Position numbers and translations under genes: made by a program. Below are positions 44,533 through 54,658 of a stretch of 64,000 bases of DNA, piece by piece. The notes beneath the pieces are model-generated. The model had not been told where the DNA came from. It saw nothing but the letters and a program-made list of their open reading frames with translations, and did not search any database. Within the stretch, counting starts at the first letter, position 1. Every line of letters starts with the position of its first letter. This DNA comes from Thermococcus indicus (GTDB lineage: Archaea > Methanobacteriota_B > Thermococci > Thermococcales > Thermococcaceae). The stretch is taken from positions 1,805,041 to 1,869,040 of the forward strand of contig NZ_CP040846.1 of NCBI RefSeq assembly GCF_006274605.1, read 5' to 3'.

Positions 44533-46256
44533 GGTATCACCCCCATAAGGTGGAGAAACACCTGGGCGGTCTCACCGCCACCCATCCCCATCATCCTCTC
44601 CATGAGCGTCTGGCCCAGGTACATGCCGACCGCGAATATCCAGGACATTATGACGAAGTACCTGGCGGTGCCAAGTATGTGTCCCCCGTCCGCGAGCTTG
44701 ATGACGAGGGATGAGAGAAGGGAGTGCATAACCATCAGTACGAGCATTATGTAAAGGAGGAACCTCATTCCGGACGGCGGGATAACGTGAATTATGTCCC
44801 CTATGTACTCTGTGGGTATCTGCATCTGGGCGAACATCTGGCTTATCGAAACTGCGACCTGGAACGAGGCGGCGAGGGAAAAGGCAAACGCCCCTGTCAG
44901 ACCGTAGATTATTCCAACGAAGCTCGCTATGCTCTGCTGCCTCTTCCTCCTGAGACGAACGAGCCTCTCAAAGTTCCTGCTGATGATGAGGCCAACGTAG
45001 TCCGGTTCCGCACCCATGCGGAGGCTCTCACGGAATATCTCCGAGAATATGCCTATGAGCCAGCTCCCGGTTCCCGTTATAAAGAAGTCCCACGCCCTGT
45101 CCCTGTCAACCCTGATGGCGAGCCTCCTGTAGAGCGCCCTGATGTCCTCGGTGAGGGAACCGAAGTCGTGGGCGCTGAGGTACTTGAGAACCAGCACAAG
45201 GGAGGCGCCGCTGGCGGCAAGGGATGAGCTCAGACTCCTGATGAACGCGGGAAAGTTCTCGTCCTTCCTGAATATCTTCTTCTCCTCGCTGTTGACGACG
45301 TGTCCGAGGTAGAATAGGGGCGTCAGGATGAGGGCGAGGGCGAAGGGCTCCGGTATATCAAACCTCACCCTGATGACGGTGAAGTAAAGGAGCGCGACTA
45401 TAACGACCCCCATGCCCGAATAGACTGCGGCCCGTACTATTCTCTTCCTCCTCACGTCGTCTATACCCCTGTTCTCGGCCCAGAGGGGGTCCTCGGGCAT
45501 CCTGAACTTGACAACGAGAAGTATGCCCACCTCGGCGGCGAGGGTCATCGCGACCGAGTACAGCCCCATCTTGCCGATGTCCATGCCGGTGATCAGAGGG
45601 CCTATGATGACGAAGGCGGCGATGAACACGACCGAGATAATTATCGACTCGTATATCTCCTTGAATATATCGAGGTCGTAGAGCGCACCCTCGTAGAAGG
45701 TCTGGTAGTCATCCATGACCGTCTGCTGCTCCTGGAAGAGGTACTCCTTTAGGTCAACACCGCTGTCGAGGGAGTAGGCAAGTCTGTCAAGAAAGTCGGC
45801 GAACATTATACTGGGCGTCCTTCTCGCGAGGAATCGGAGGGCCTCGGGCATCGAGAGGTGAAGCCTGTTGACCACGGTGTGAACCTTTTTGAGCTCGCTC
45901 GCTATCGCTCCGAGCTTTGGATCGCTGGACAGGATTTTGATGAGGTCGCTCCTCTTCATCTCACTCGTCGAGAGAACCGCGAAGTACGTGATGAAGTACG
46001 GCATTTTGGAGTTTATCGAAATCTTCTTGGTATCGGCTATTATGTAAGGGTAAACCGCGGCGTAAACCAGCAGAACAACGGGAATCAGAAACATGAGGAC
46101 CTTGAGGGCGCTGGGGAGGTAGAAGATTCTTCCGATTACACCAACGGCGAGGAACAGAACAGCTGAAATAGCCATGTACGGCAGGAGAACCTTCCTGAGG
46201 TACGTGCCCATATCCAGGTCAGCCTTCGTGAAGATGCTGATGCCTTCCTCGGCCAT
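44529..46256 (-). CDS. arlJ: Archaellum membrane platform protein ArlJ (FlaJ)
   Basis: 575 residues with several hydrophobic clusters (about 20-60, 210-250, 270-310 and 440-560) separated by two cytoplasmic helical domains. It is the GspF-like integral membrane base on which the ArlI motor acts. The start has GGGGTGATTGC upstream and follows arlI by 12 bp. Position and length fit archaeal FlaJ. Confidence 0.94.
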   Translation of the reverse strand: MAEEGISIFTKADLDMGTYLRKVLLPYMAISAVLFLAVGVIGRIFYLPSALKVLMFLIPVVLLVYAAVYPYIIADTKKISINSKMPYFITYFAVLSTSEMKRSDLIKILSSDPKLGAIASELKKVHTVVNRLHLSMPEALRFLARRTPSIMFADFLDRLAYSLDSGVDLKEYLFQEQQTVMDDYQTFYEGALYDLDIFKEIYESIIISVVFIAAFVIIGPLITGMDIGKMGLYSVAMTLAAEVGILLVVKFRMPEDPLWAENRGIDDVRRKRIVRAAVYSGMGVVIVALLYFTVIRVRFDIPEPFALALILTPLFYLGHVVNSEEKKIFRKDENFPAFIRSLSSSLAASGASLVLVLKYLSAHDFGSLTEDIRALYRRLAIRVDRDRAWDFFITGTGSWLIGIFSEIFRESLRMGAEPDYVGLIISRNFERLVRLRRKRQQSIASFVGIIYGLTGAFAFSLAASFQVAVSISQMFAQMQIPTEYIGDIIHVIPPSGMRFLLYIMLVLMVMHSLLSSLVIKLADGGHILGTARYFVIMSWIFAVGMYLGQTLMERMMGMGGGETAQVFLHLMGVIP

Positions 46257-46268
46257 GCAATCACCCCG

Positions 46269-47906
46269 TTAGATTCTGAAGCTCAGGCCCTCGATTCCGC
46301 GCTGGTAGAACGCCTTGATCTCGCGGTAGACGTCCCAGTAGTTGGTTATGCCAAGCTCGACCATCCTCTGGAGGATCCTCGCGCGGAGGAACAGCTCGTT
46401 GTAAATCTCCTTGGGATCCTCGTAACCGGCTATCTCCGCTATCTTTCTCTCAAGGATGTACGAGTTGTTGAAACCGCGGAAGATGTGCTTGTCCTGAACC
46501 GGGTCCCATTCAAAGACGTTCCTCGTGGCGACGCCACCCAGCTCCTCGTAGTAGCCCTCGATCTCGACGACGTTGACCGTCCTCCTCAGGAACTTGCCCT
46601 TGACATAAACGGCCTGCTGGAAGACGGCTATGTTAAGGTTGTCGATGAAGGTTATCGGCACGTTTATCGGGTGGCCGGTGAAACGCTGTATCATCTTCTT
46701 GATATCGCCCGCGTGGAAGGTGCTCATAACGGGGTGGCCGGTCTGCATGGCCTGGAAGGCTATGGCACCCTCGGCACCACGGATCTCACCGACGATGATG
46801 TAGTTCGGCCTTGAACGCAGGGCCGCTTTGAGGAGGTCGAAGAGCGTAACCCTGCTCTCCTCGGGACCCCTCTCACGGGTTATGAGCCTCTGCCACGTGG
46901 GGTGTGGCACCTGAACCTCGGGGGTATCCTCGGCGGTGTAGATCTTTGAACCGGGCTTGATGAACGGGACTATCGAGTTGAGGAGAGTTGTTTTACCGGA
47001 TGCCGTCTCACCACAGACGAAGACACTCATACCGTACTCAAGGGCTATCCAGAGGTAGGCGGCAACCTCCGCACTCAGAGTTCCCCACGCTATGAGCTGG
47101 ACGATGCTTATCGGCGTCGCCGAGAACTTACGGATGGTGGCGCTCGGACCCTTGATGGAGATGTCCGGGGAGTAGATGATGTTGATACGCGAGCCGTCCG
47201 GCAAAGCACCGTCAACTATCGGCGTCCTGTCGCTTATCGGCCTTCCAATGCGCTCGGCGATGTTCTTGAAGTAGTCCGCGAGCTTGACGTCGTCGCCGAA
47301 GGTTATGTTGGTCGGCATCATCTCGAATATCTTGTGGACGAGGGAGACGTTGTTGGCGCCGATGATGTGGATATCCTCGATGTAGGGGTCCCTCGCTATC
47401 GGCTCAAGCGGGCCGATACCGATGATGTCGCGCTTGATTAAGTAGCGAAACTTCTCCATCTCCTCCTTGGTTATCAGGAACTTCTGACCCTTGCCCATCA
47501 AACCGCCCTTGCCTGATTTGACCAGTGCGAGCACGGCCTCATCAAAGAGGGCATCCAGAAAGCGCTCAAACTCCTCCTGCTCCTCGGGAATATCCCTGGT
47601 CGGCGCGAGCTCCAGGATTTTGTCCCTTATCCTGTTGTACTTCTGCTCCTCCTCGCGGCTCTCTATGCGCGGCTCGATGACGATGTACTTCTTGTCGGTG
47701 GTCGCGTCCCCGTAGATGTGGATGAAGATGGGGTCACCCACAGGGTAAAGGATGTTCGGGTACATTATCTCCTTCATGTCCCTGCTGAGCTGGGGGTGGA
47801 ACTCCGGGAGCTTTCCGTACTTCCTCCTGAACTGATCAACGTACTTTCTAAGGTGGGGGTTTCTCGCCATTGCCTCCTCAAGGGTGTCGCTGACCACCTG
47901 CGCCAT
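46269..47906 (-). CDS. arlI: Archaellum motor ATPase ArlI (FlaI)
   Basis: 545 residues of the secretion-type hexameric ATPase that both assembles and rotates the archaellum. Walker A is VCGETASGKTTLLNSIVPF (about 290-308), the Asp box is KIYTAEDTPEVQVPHPTW, Walker B IIVGEIRGAEGAIAFQAMQTGHPVMSTFHAGD contains the His box. The N-terminal domain (1-220) carries PILYPVGDPIFI. GGTGGTGTGAC precedes the ATG. Confidence 0.97.
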   Translation of the reverse strand: MAQVVSDTLEEAMARNPHLRKYVDQFRRKYGKLPEFHPQLSRDMKEIMYPNILYPVGDPIFIHIYGDATTDKKYIVIEPRIESREEEQKYNRIRDKILELAPTRDIPEEQEEFERFLDALFDEAVLALVKSGKGGLMGKGQKFLITKEEMEKFRYLIKRDIIGIGPLEPIARDPYIEDIHIIGANNVSLVHKIFEMMPTNITFGDDVKLADYFKNIAERIGRPISDRTPIVDGALPDGSRINIIYSPDISIKGPSATIRKFSATPISIVQLIAWGTLSAEVAAYLWIALEYGMSVFVCGETASGKTTLLNSIVPFIKPGSKIYTAEDTPEVQVPHPTWQRLITRERGPEESRVTLFDLLKAALRSRPNYIIVGEIRGAEGAIAFQAMQTGHPVMSTFHAGDIKKMIQRFTGHPINVPITFIDNLNIAVFQQAVYVKGKFLRRTVNVVEIEGYYEELGGVATRNVFEWDPVQDKHIFRGFNNSYILERKIAEIAGYEDPKEIYNELFLRARILQRMVELGITNYWDVYREIKAFYQRGIEGLSFRI

Positions 47907-47907
47907 G

Positions 47908-48618
47908 TCACACCACCGCCGCTATTTCTACTATCAGCCCGACCTTCGGCTCGACACGGAACGGGATAATCTTCTGAAACAGTCCCTTGGCGTTGTTGTA
48001 CTTGACTATCGTGGCCGAGTTCTTCAGGTCACCACCGAACACCTTGACGCTCAGGCGGACGAGCATGCTTGCCGCTTCCTCAAGGACGAAGAGCGAATCA
48101 CGGTCTATCTCCTCAGTGTTCGCGGTGAGGATGATGACCTTATCCAGGGAGGCCATTTTCTTGACGTACAGCAGAAAATCCCTAACAGCACTCGGCTCCT
48201 GCTCACGGGAAAGGAGTGATGAGAATGAATCGATTATCATTATGTCCGGCTCCCACAGCCTGGGCTCACCGAACAGTCGGCTGAGAAACTTCCTTTTCTC
48301 GCTGACGCCGGTGAGAAGTGGGTACAGGGAGACAAACATGAGCTTCTTCCTGATTAGAAAAGGGATTATATCGTAGCCGAGGGACTCCATCTGCTTGATG
48401 TACTCAACCGTGGTGTACTGGCTGGAGATGTAGCTGGCGGTGTACCCGTTCATGAGGAAGCCGTAGAGGAGGCGCTGGACGAAGATGGACTTACCGCTAC
48501 CCCTGTCTCCCTCGATGAGCATGATGGTCCCGGCGGGGATGCCACCGCCGAGACGCCTGTGAAGCTCGTCGCCTTTGAGCTCGATCTTGAGGAGTTCCTC
48601 GACCAAGATGACCACCAC
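47908..48618 (-). CDS. arlH: Archaellum ATP-binding regulator ArlH (FlaH)
   Basis: About 236 residues with a RecA-like fold. Walker A is GDRGSGKSIFVQRLL (about 38-52) and a degenerate Walker B is IMIIDSFSSLLSRE. ATP binding, rather than strong hydrolysis, is thought to control the ArlI-ArlJ motor. The start is uncertain: a GTG at 48618 and a TTG at 48606 both lie near GGTGGTGG; the TTG start gives VEELLKIELKGDEL, which is closer to relatives I remember. One base separates it from arlI. Confidence 0.94.
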   Translation of the reverse strand: MVVILVEELLKIELKGDELHRRLGGGIPAGTIMLIEGDRGSGKSIFVQRLLYGFLMNGYTASYISSQYTTVEYIKQMESLGYDIIPFLIRKKLMFVSLYPLLTGVSEKRKFLSRLFGEPRLWEPDIMIIDSFSSLLSREQEPSAVRDFLLYVKKMASLDKVIILTANTEEIDRDSLFVLEEAASMLVRLSVKVFGGDLKNSATIVKYNNAKGLFQKIIPFRVEPKVGLIVEIAAVV

Positions 48619-48657
48619 CGTCTCGCGTTATTTTAACCGCTGAAGGCGTCCCTCATA

Positions 48658-49134
48658 TCAGGACACCCTGAAGACAAAGCTCCTGCGCTCGCCATTCTCA
48701 AGCACAACGATGAGGGTGTGGTATCCCTGAGCCAAGGCGGCGCCCCTGGTGACCTTTATCACACCAACCCCGTAGGCGTCGAGTGAACTTATCGGGACCC
48801 CACCAACGTCGGTGAAGGTGAGGTTTGCCGCGGGCACCATCTCACCGTCAATGAACACCTGGACCGCACTGGAGGTGAACGCAATCGAATTTTTCCCGAT
48901 GTTCTTTACGTAAAACGTGTAGTTGTAGGGGCCCGTGCCCTCCACAGGAACGTTGTTGGGGTCGTTTATTATGGCGAAGTCAGTTCTCAGTTTGTCCGCC
49001 AGCATGGCGCCCCTGTCGTTCATGCCGTGGGCTATGTCGGTGGTGACGTAGGCGAGACCGCCGGCAACACTGCCCGCGACGATGACTGCGACTATGAACA
49101 GTATGAGCTCGCTCGCCGGCCCTCCTGCGGCCAT
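48658..49134 (-). CDS. arlG: Archaellum stator protein ArlG (FlaG)
   Basis: 158 residues. An N-terminal hydrophobic helix (SELILFIVAVIVAGSVAGGLAYV) is followed by a beta-sandwich domain (YTFYVKNIGKNSIAFTSSAVQVFIDGEMV). ArlG and ArlF form the stator contacting the surface layer. The ATG overlaps the arlF stop (TGATG) and has GGAGGTGAGCTG upstream; a GTG seven codons earlier is rejected. Confidence 0.92.
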   Translation of the reverse strand: MAAGGPASELILFIVAVIVAGSVAGGLAYVTTDIAHGMNDRGAMLADKLRTDFAIINDPNNVPVEGTGPYNYTFYVKNIGKNSIAFTSSAVQVFIDGEMVPAANLTFTDVGGVPISSLDAYGVGVIKVTRGAALAQGYHTLIVVLENGERRSFVFRVS

Positions 49135-49610
49135 CAGCTCACCTCCAGCGGACACTGAACGGAATAGGCATCGGTGACGTATTCACCGGTGGCGGTGTCG
49201 TAGTGATACGTCACCAGCAGGATGCAACCGTTGTCAAAGCCGAGTGCGGCGTAGTTTGCGATGCCGCTGGTATCGGCGCCACCGTTAACGGTTACCGCGT
49301 AGTTATCATTCGGGATCAGATACCCAAGATCAGCGGACGAGGCGTAGCTACCGTTGTGAAGCACCACAACGTTCCCGGTAATGGTCTGACCCATGTAAGT
49401 GAACGTGACCGTAACATCGGAGGTACCCGAAGCCACGACACCAACGTTACCCACATCAAAGTGAACCTGGGAGAGCCTCAGATTGTACCAGTCCTCCCGG
49501 GCGGCCTGGACGTTGGCGTAGCTGTTGTCCCACGCCGTGTAGAGGGTGGTGGCCGCTACTAAAAAAGAAATGAAGATGATCGCAGCGCTCGCCGATACGC
49601 TGAACCCCAT
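49134..49610 (-). CDS. arlF: Archaellum stator protein ArlF (FlaF)
   Basis: 158 residues. The N-terminal helix (SASAAIIFISFLVAATTLYTAW) is followed by a beta-sandwich domain with VHFDVGNVGVVASGTSDVTVTFTYMGQ, a fold known to bind surface-layer protein. It lies directly before arlG and is coupled to it. GGGGGGCGGCC lies before the ATG. Confidence 0.92.
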   Translation of the reverse strand: MGFSVSASAAIIFISFLVAATTLYTAWDNSYANVQAAREDWYNLRLSQVHFDVGNVGVVASGTSDVTVTFTYMGQTITGNVVVLHNGSYASSADLGYLIPNDNYAVTVNGGADTSGIANYAALGFDNGCILLVTYHYDTATGEYVTDAYSVQCPLEVS

Positions 49611-49637
49611 AGGCCGCCCCCCGTCCTTACAGCTGCT

Positions 49638-51020
49638 TCAGATGCCGTAAAACTCATCGAGGGTCTTCTCCAGCATTTTGATTTCCCTTTCAAGCTTGTC
49701 GAGGACGTTCCTGTTTATCCTGAGTCCCCTGAGCCTCTCGATGAAGAGGAGGCTTATGAGGTGGTCCTGAACGGTGAGCTTCTCCGCCGGCTTCCACTCG
49801 GGGTCCCTGTGGTGCGGCCTGGTGCCCTTGGCGTAGTGCAGGAGGTTGTTGAGGACACTCTCGCTTATCCAGCCTATCTCGTAGTAGAACTCAAGGACGC
49901 GCTCGAGGTTCTGGATGCCGACCCTGTCGATGAGGAACCCGAGCCACTTGAGTGCAATCATTGTCGAGACGATGTCATCGGGCAGCTTCTCCAGCCTGGC
50001 CTTCCTCGGCTCCTCCTCGAAGAGCAGGCTTGCGATGTCCTCCGGGATCTGGAACTTCTCAGCCATCTTAACACCACCTTCCTCCTTTTCAACCTCAACG
50101 GATTCTTTCTCTTCCTCCTCAACAATTTCAACCTCGTGAGCGGGAACCTCTTCAGGGGCTTCAATCTCTTCGATCTTCACCGCCTCAGGGGCGGCCTCTT
50201 CAACAACTTCCTCCGGTGCTTCAAGCTCCTCCTGAGCCTCCTCCGGGAGTTCCTCAATGGGCACCTCTTCAACCTCGATGGTCTCGACTTCCTCCTCGGG
50301 AAGTTCCTCGACAGCAGCCTCTTCAGGAAGCTCCTCCACTTCCTCCTCAGCCGTTACCTCCGGGACCTCCTCGGAAACCTCCTCGATGACCTCAACTGGA
50401 GCCTCCGCGGCCACCTCTGCCTGGGCCTCCGCGACGGCCTCCTCCGCCGCCCTGAGCTCCTCCTCCGAAATGGCTTCCCCAGCCTCTATCTTCTCCTGGA
50501 GTTCCTCGAGCTTCTCCTGGGCCTCCTCGAGCTTCTCGGCGGCGGTCTGCGCCTCAACCTTCTCGGCTATCTCCTCAACCTTCTCCTGAAGCTCATCGAG
50601 CTTCTGGGTCAGCTCCTCCGGAACCTCCTCTTTCTCCTCTTCGAGGAGCCCCTCGAGCTTCTCAATCTTCTCGTGAACCTCCTCAACCTTCCTGGAGACC
50701 GTTTCGGCCTTCTTCTCCTGGACGTCGAACTTGGCGCTCTCAAGGGTCTCGACGAGTCTGCCCAGCTGCATGCTGAGGTCGGTGAGCCTCTTACCCAGCT
50801 CATCAACGCGTTTGTTGAGCTGCTCGTATTTGGCGGCCTGACTGCCGTAGGTGTCGAGCACCTTCTGGACGATCTTGTCGAGCTGGTCGTAGGTCAGATT
50901 CTCCTTCCTGGCGATGAGCTTCTCCCTGAGGTCGTTGATGACCACCGTTGGAACCCTGCCCTTGAGCTCAGCGAGCTTGGCGTTTATGTCTGCCTCAGTG
51001 ACGAGCCTCGTCATCTCCAC
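49638..51020 (-). CDS. arlD: Archaellum switch-complex protein ArlD (FlaD/E)
   Basis: 460 residues. A helical N-terminus (1-200) with coiled coils (AKYEQLNKRVDELGKRLTDLSMQLGRLVETLE) is followed by a very acidic stretch rich in Glu, Val and Pro (about 200-330), then the conserved FlaD/E domain (about 340-455) with EKLPDDIVSTMIALKWLGFLIDRVG and HYAKGTRPHHRDPEWKPAEKLTVQDHLISLLFIERLRGL. ArlC, D and E connect the motor to chemotaxis proteins. GTG (after GGAGGTGTGAGGC) is used; an ATG two codons later is possible. Confidence 0.92.
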   Translation of the reverse strand: MEMTRLVTEADINAKLAELKGRVPTVVINDLREKLIARKENLTYDQLDKIVQKVLDTYGSQAAKYEQLNKRVDELGKRLTDLSMQLGRLVETLESAKFDVQEKKAETVSRKVEEVHEKIEKLEGLLEEEKEEVPEELTQKLDELQEKVEEIAEKVEAQTAAEKLEEAQEKLEELQEKIEAGEAISEEELRAAEEAVAEAQAEVAAEAPVEVIEEVSEEVPEVTAEEEVEELPEEAAVEELPEEEVETIEVEEVPIEELPEEAQEELEAPEEVVEEAAPEAVKIEEIEAPEEVPAHEVEIVEEEEKESVEVEKEEGGVKMAEKFQIPEDIASLLFEEEPRKARLEKLPDDIVSTMIALKWLGFLIDRVGIQNLERVLEFYYEIGWISESVLNNLLHYAKGTRPHHRDPEWKPAEKLTVQDHLISLLFIERLRGLRINRNVLDKLEREIKMLEKTLDEFYGI

Positions 51021-51023
51021 GCC

Positions 51024-51503
51024 TCACACCTCCGCGAGCACCTCGTAGATTATCGAGTCAAGGTCAAGCCCGTAACCTGCGAGCACCTTAATGTCGTTCT
51101 TTATTTGCGCTATCTCCAGCTTTAAGTCTTCCAGTTCCTTTCTGAGGTCCTGGATCTCACTGGTGAGCGGGTTCTCCTGACCCATCTGCTCCTTGAAGGG
51201 GTTTATCTCCTGGCTGATGACCTCGTAGAGCATCATGACGTCCTTGATGGTCTTGTCGAGCCTGTCGATGTCGTCCCTAAGCTCCTGAATCTGCTTCTTG
51301 AGGGTGTCGATGCTTATCTTTATCCTCGGGATGTCGTTCTCGATCTCGTTGACGCGCTCCAGCACCTGGGTCAGCTGCTCGTTCTCCTCCCTGTTCTCCA
51401 CGCGCTCCTCAAGCTCCTCCTCAAAGACGGGCTCCACTGTCTCAGGGGTGGCCTCCTCCTTGGGCTTTTTCTTGAATAATGATGAAAGGAAATCCAGCGC
51501 CAC
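51024..51503 (-). CDS. arlC: Archaellum switch-complex protein ArlC (FlaC)
   Basis: About 159 residues. The N-terminus (ALDFLSSLFKKKPKEE) precedes a long coiled coil (about 40-130, with EQLTQVLERVNEIENDIPRIKISIDTLKKQIQELRDDIDRLD). The C-terminus ends GYGLDLDSIIYEVLAEV. I start at the GTG with GGGGGTGGC upstream; a GTG six codons earlier is an alternative. It sits 3 bp before arlD and follows the last flagellin gene. Confidence 0.88.
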   Translation of the reverse strand: MALDFLSSLFKKKPKEEATPETVEPVFEEELEERVENREENEQLTQVLERVNEIENDIPRIKISIDTLKKQIQELRDDIDRLDKTIKDVMMLYEVISQEINPFKEQMGQENPLTSEIQDLRKELEDLKLEIAQIKNDIKVLAGYGLDLDSIIYEVLAEV

Positions 51504-51517
51504 CGGAGCCACCCCCT

Positions 51518-52312
51518 TCACTGAAGCTCCATCAGGTTGTCGGTGTAGGTGCTCGGCGAGGTGAAGTCTATGACACCTCCAGCACCGTTCTCGGGTATGA
51601 CCTTGCCGGTGACCTTGGTGCCGGGGCCAATACCGTAGCCGTTGGTGTGGTCGTTATCGTCATCAAAGGGTATCGTCCAGAGGGCTATGCCCGCCATGTC
51701 GCCCCAGCTGAGGCTGGGGTGCTGCCAGCTTCCGCTGAGGCTGTCGTCGTTGTCGGCCACAACTATAATGCCGAAGAGCATCTTGGGCGAGGTCTGGGTT
51801 ATCGCGTAGTAGAGGTTCTTCCAGAGGTTTTCAACCGTGTTGTCCGCCCCTGTAAGCTCGGTATAGCCGGTCGGGGCCGGGGTGAGGACACCGTCATTGT
51901 TCTCGCCGACATCGGCAAAGACGTTGTTCACGTCGCCGCTGTAGAGGAAGTAGTTGGCACTGATACTGTCCTCCTGCGGGTCAACGTAGCGGTAAACTGC
52001 CATCCTCTTGCCGTCGCTGAGGACGACCCTGACGTGGGCGAGGTCTATGCCGCCGCTTCCCGCGTTGGGACTGACGTAGATGACCATCCTGGTTATCTTA
52101 CCGCTCCCGGGCGGGTCGGCCGGGGTGTAGCCGTAGACGTTCATCACCTTGATTCCGCTCGCGACCTCCTGGGTGGTCTGCCTTCCGGTGGCCATGGCCT
52201 TCTGCTGGAGGTAGCCGCTGGTGCTGATGAGCACTCCCGCGGCCACCGCCGCCACAAGGACCATTGCTATGAAGACGATGAGCGTTCCAATACCGATGGC
52301 ACCGCGCCTCAT
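51518..52312 (-). CDS. Archaellin ArlB (flagellin), 264 aa
   Basis: The longest of four archaellins here. Class III signal peptide: [21 protein letters not shown], cut after the RG pair by a FlaK-type peptidase. The hydrophobic N-terminal helix forms the filament core, and the variable domain (about 60-230) carries an insert with acidic residues ([11 protein letters not shown]). Its end is [36 protein letters not shown] precedes the ATG. Archaellins of this operon differ mainly in the central region. Confidence 0.95.
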   Translation of the reverse strand: MRRGAIGIGTLIVFIAMVLVAAVAAGVLISTSGYLQQKAMATGRQTTQEVASGIKVMNVYGYTPADPPGSGKITRMVIYVSPNAGSGGIDLAHVRVVLSDGKRMAVYRYVDPQEDSISANYFLYSGDVNNVFADVGENNDGVLTPAPTGYTELTGADNTVENLWKNLYYAITQTSPKMLFGIIVVADNDDSLSGSWQHPSLSWGDMAGIALWTIPFDDDNDHTNGYGIGPGTKVTGKVIPENGAGGVIDFTSPSTYTDNLMELQ

Positions 52313-52321
52313 GTTCTCACC

Positions 52322-52987
52322 TCACTGGAGCACCATCACGTTGTAGTTATACGTCGCGGGGGTCGTGAAGTCAATAACTCCCGCGGAACCTACCTCGGGT
52401 ATGACCTTGCCGACCATCTTGGTGGCTGGCCCTATTCCCTTCTCCCCGTTCTCGGCCTTAAATACTGTGGTCTTTATGAGGAGTGCCACCATGTCGCCCC
52501 ACTCGAGGTTCGGATGGTTCACGTCCATCTCGCTCGCGCCGTCGTGGATAACCACTATCGCGAAGTTCGTATCGGTGAAGGTGGTGTTGTCCCATATCTT
52601 GTTCGATATCTCCGTGCTGTTGAAGAGGTCATCGACGACGCCCTTGTAGAGTATGCCGCTGTAGTTGTACACCACGAGCTTGGCGCCGTCGCTGAGGACT
52701 ATCTTAACGTTGCTGAGGTCTATGCCCTCACTTCCGGAGTTGGGGGCTATGAATACCGCCATCCTGCTTATCGTCCCCTTGCTCGGCGGGGTCGCGTTGG
52801 TGTAGCCGTAGATGTTGATGACCTTAAGCCCGCTCGCGACCTCCTGGGTGGTCTGCCTCCCGGCCGCCTGGGCCTTCTGCTCGAGGTAGCCCGCTGTTCC
52901 GATGATGACGCCCGCTGCAACCGCTGCCACGAGGACCATTGCTATGAAGACGATGAGCGTGCCGATGCCTATTGCTCCCCTCCTCAA
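52322..52987 (-). CDS. Archaellin ArlB (flagellin), 221 aa
   Basis: Starts [19 protein letters not shown] and ends in [22 protein letters not shown], the family pattern. The start codon is TTG, with GGGGGTGATACG upstream; a weak start may keep this archaellin at a lower level than its neighbours. The central part carries two N-x-S/T sites (for example NYSG and NSTE), possible glycosylation points. Third in order from the promoter. Confidence 0.94.
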   Translation of the reverse strand: MRRGAIGIGTLIVFIAMVLVAAVAAGVIIGTAGYLEQKAQAAGRQTTQEVASGLKVINIYGYTNATPPSKGTISRMAVFIAPNSGSEGIDLSNVKIVLSDGAKLVVYNYSGILYKGVVDDLFNSTEISNKIWDNTTFTDTNFAIVVIHDGASEMDVNHPNLEWGDMVALLIKTTVFKAENGEKGIGPATKMVGKVIPEVGSAGVIDFTTPATYNYNVMVLQ

Positions 52988-53042
52988 CGTATCACCCCCT
53001 GAAAATTTTCAAAGAACGAAAGGGAAAGAAAAGCGCTGGGCC

Positions 53043-53738
53043 TCACTGGAGTTCCATAGTGCTGGAGGTGTAGGTGCTGGGAGTGGTGAACTCGATGACG
53101 CCCGGGGCACCAAACTCCGGAACAACCTGGCCGGTAATCTTGGTCCTCGGAGCGATTCCACTAGTAGTGCTGAAGACGCTGTTAGTGTTAACGGCAAGGA
53201 CGACGAGATCGCCCTTGTTAAGGGTCGGATAGGTCTCTTTCACAGACTGGTCTGCGTCCTGGAGGACGATGATACCAAAGTGAGTGGCATCAAGCTTGCT
53301 CCAGTTGAACAGCGTAGTTCCGCTACCAATGGTCTCGTTGAAGATGTCGCTGACTGAGGTGTCGGTGTACGCGTCGGTTATAGTATCTGGATCATAGGCA
53401 AGGGCAGCCTCGACAGTACCATCTGAGAGCAGTATCTTAGTGTGCTTGAGGTCTATGCCAGCGGAACCAGCGTTCGGGCTGACGTAGATAGCCAGGCGGG
53501 TGATGTTGTTATAGGTCCCGGTACCAGAGTTGTAAGGGGCATAGCCGTAGACACTAATGACCTGTATTCCACTAGACACCTGCTCTGTGGTCTCTCTACC
53601 AGTGGCCTGGCTCTTCTGCTGGAGGTAGCCGCTGGTGTTGATGAGCACGGCCGCCGCAACAGCGGCAACCAGCACCATGGCAATGAAAACTATAAGGGTA
53701 CCGATTCCGACGGCACCCCTCTTCTTAACCAGCCTCAC
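53043..53738 (-). CDS. Archaellin ArlB (flagellin), 231 aa
   Basis: Starts [20 protein letters not shown] with the cleavage site after RG. It ends in [25 protein letters not shown] start with GGAGGTGATGTGA upstream. Its coding sequence is nearly identical to the first archaellin across the N-terminal 40 codons and in stretches near the 3' end, showing recent duplication or gene conversion. Confidence 0.94.
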   Translation of the reverse strand: MRLVKKRGAVGIGTLIVFIAMVLVAAVAAAVLINTSGYLQQKSQATGRETTEQVSSGIQVISVYGYAPYNSGTGTYNNITRLAIYVSPNAGSAGIDLKHTKILLSDGTVEAALAYDPDTITDAYTDTSVSDIFNETIGSGTTLFNWSKLDATHFGIIVLQDADQSVKETYPTLNKGDLVVLAVNTNSVFSTTSGIAPRTKITGQVVPEFGAPGVIEFTTPSTYTSSTMELQ

Positions 53739-53752
53739 TCACATCACCTCCT

Positions 53753-54412
53753 TCACTGCAGGGTCATAACCTTGTCGGTGTAGGTGCTGGGAGTGGTGAA
53801 CTCGATGACGCCCGGGGCACCAAACTCCGGAACGACCTTGCCGATTATCTTGGTCCTTGGCTTGATACCGTTGGTTCCAAAGACACCGCTGTCGCCAACC
53901 TGAACCGTCAGGACAACGAGGTCGCCCTTGTTAAGGGTCGGATAGTTCTGCTTGACTGAATTGTCGGCGTCCTGGAGGACGATGATACCGAAGTTCGTGG
54001 TCTTGCTGGTCAAGTTATCCCATGCATACAGAGTCGTATCAAAGATGTCCGAAACAACCCCACTGGTGTACGAATCAGTGTCGTAGCTGAGAACTGCCTG
54101 GACTGTTCCGTTGCTGAGTATGACCTTGGTATTCTTAAGGTCTATGCCAGCGGAACCAGCGTTCGGGCTGACGTAGATAGCCATGTACTGGATGTACTCC
54201 TTGTTGGTGTCGGTCTTGCCGACGATCTTCTCAACCTGTATTCCACTGGCAACTTCCTCAGTGGTCTCCCTGCCCGTGCTGGAAGCCTTCTGCTGCAGGT
54301 AGCCGCTCGTGTTGATCAGCACGGCCGCCGCAACAGCGGCAACCAGCACCATGGCAATGAACACTATCAGGGTTCCAATACCAACCGCACCTTTCCTGGT
54401 CCTGGCCTTCAT
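53753..54412 (-). CDS. Archaellin ArlB (flagellin), promoter-proximal, 219 aa
   Basis: First gene of the archaellum operon. N-terminus [20 protein letters not shown], processed after KG. The ending is [23 protein letters not shown] use the ATG about 50 bp after the TATA box, with GGGGGTGCATGGAG upstream; a longer in-frame GTG would lie inside the leader. It is likely the major filament protein by position; this is inference. Confidence 0.94.
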   Translation of the reverse strand: MKARTRKGAVGIGTLIVFIAMVLVAAVAAAVLINTSGYLQQKASSTGRETTEEVASGIQVEKIVGKTDTNKEYIQYMAIYVSPNAGSAGIDLKNTKVILSNGTVQAVLSYDTDSYTSGVVSDIFDTTLYAWDNLTSKTTNFGIIVLQDADNSVKQNYPTLNKGDLVVLTVQVGDSGVFGTNGIKPRTKIIGKVVPEFGAPGVIEFTTPSTYTDKVMTLQ

Positions 54413-54460
54413 TCTCCATGCACCCCCTGGGGGTTCTTTGCGCTGGAGATTACGTTGATT

Positions 54461-54530
54461 CAATATAAAGCCCTTTTTTGTTCTTAGTAGTGTAGGTGGT
54501 TGTGTAGGTGCATATGTAGGTACCGGTAGA
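54461..54530 (-). promoter_or_regulatory. Archaellum operon promoter with upstream repeat element
   Basis: On the minus strand, CTTTATATTG (54470-54461) is the TATA box, about 50 bp before the first archaellin ATG. Upstream lies a tract with three copies of C-C-T-A-C-A: ACCTACAT (54521-54514), then a 25-bp element at 54514-54490 that begins TATGCACCTACACAACC and ends CTACAC. The same 25 bp, with one change, occur upstream of cheR (60109-60133). It includes TACATA, the hexamer bound by the EarA archaellum activator in Methanococcus. The rest of the gap to 54658 has no gene. Confidence 0.7.
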
Positions 54531-54658
54531 ATGTGTTATGGGGGCCGATGCTTGGAGTCTGAAGGGGGGCAGATTGGAAGGCAGAGAAAGGTCCTCAATC
54601 CCAAAAACATCAACTAAACCGCCGCCACGGATAACCTGAAAACAAAGATCAGGGGAAC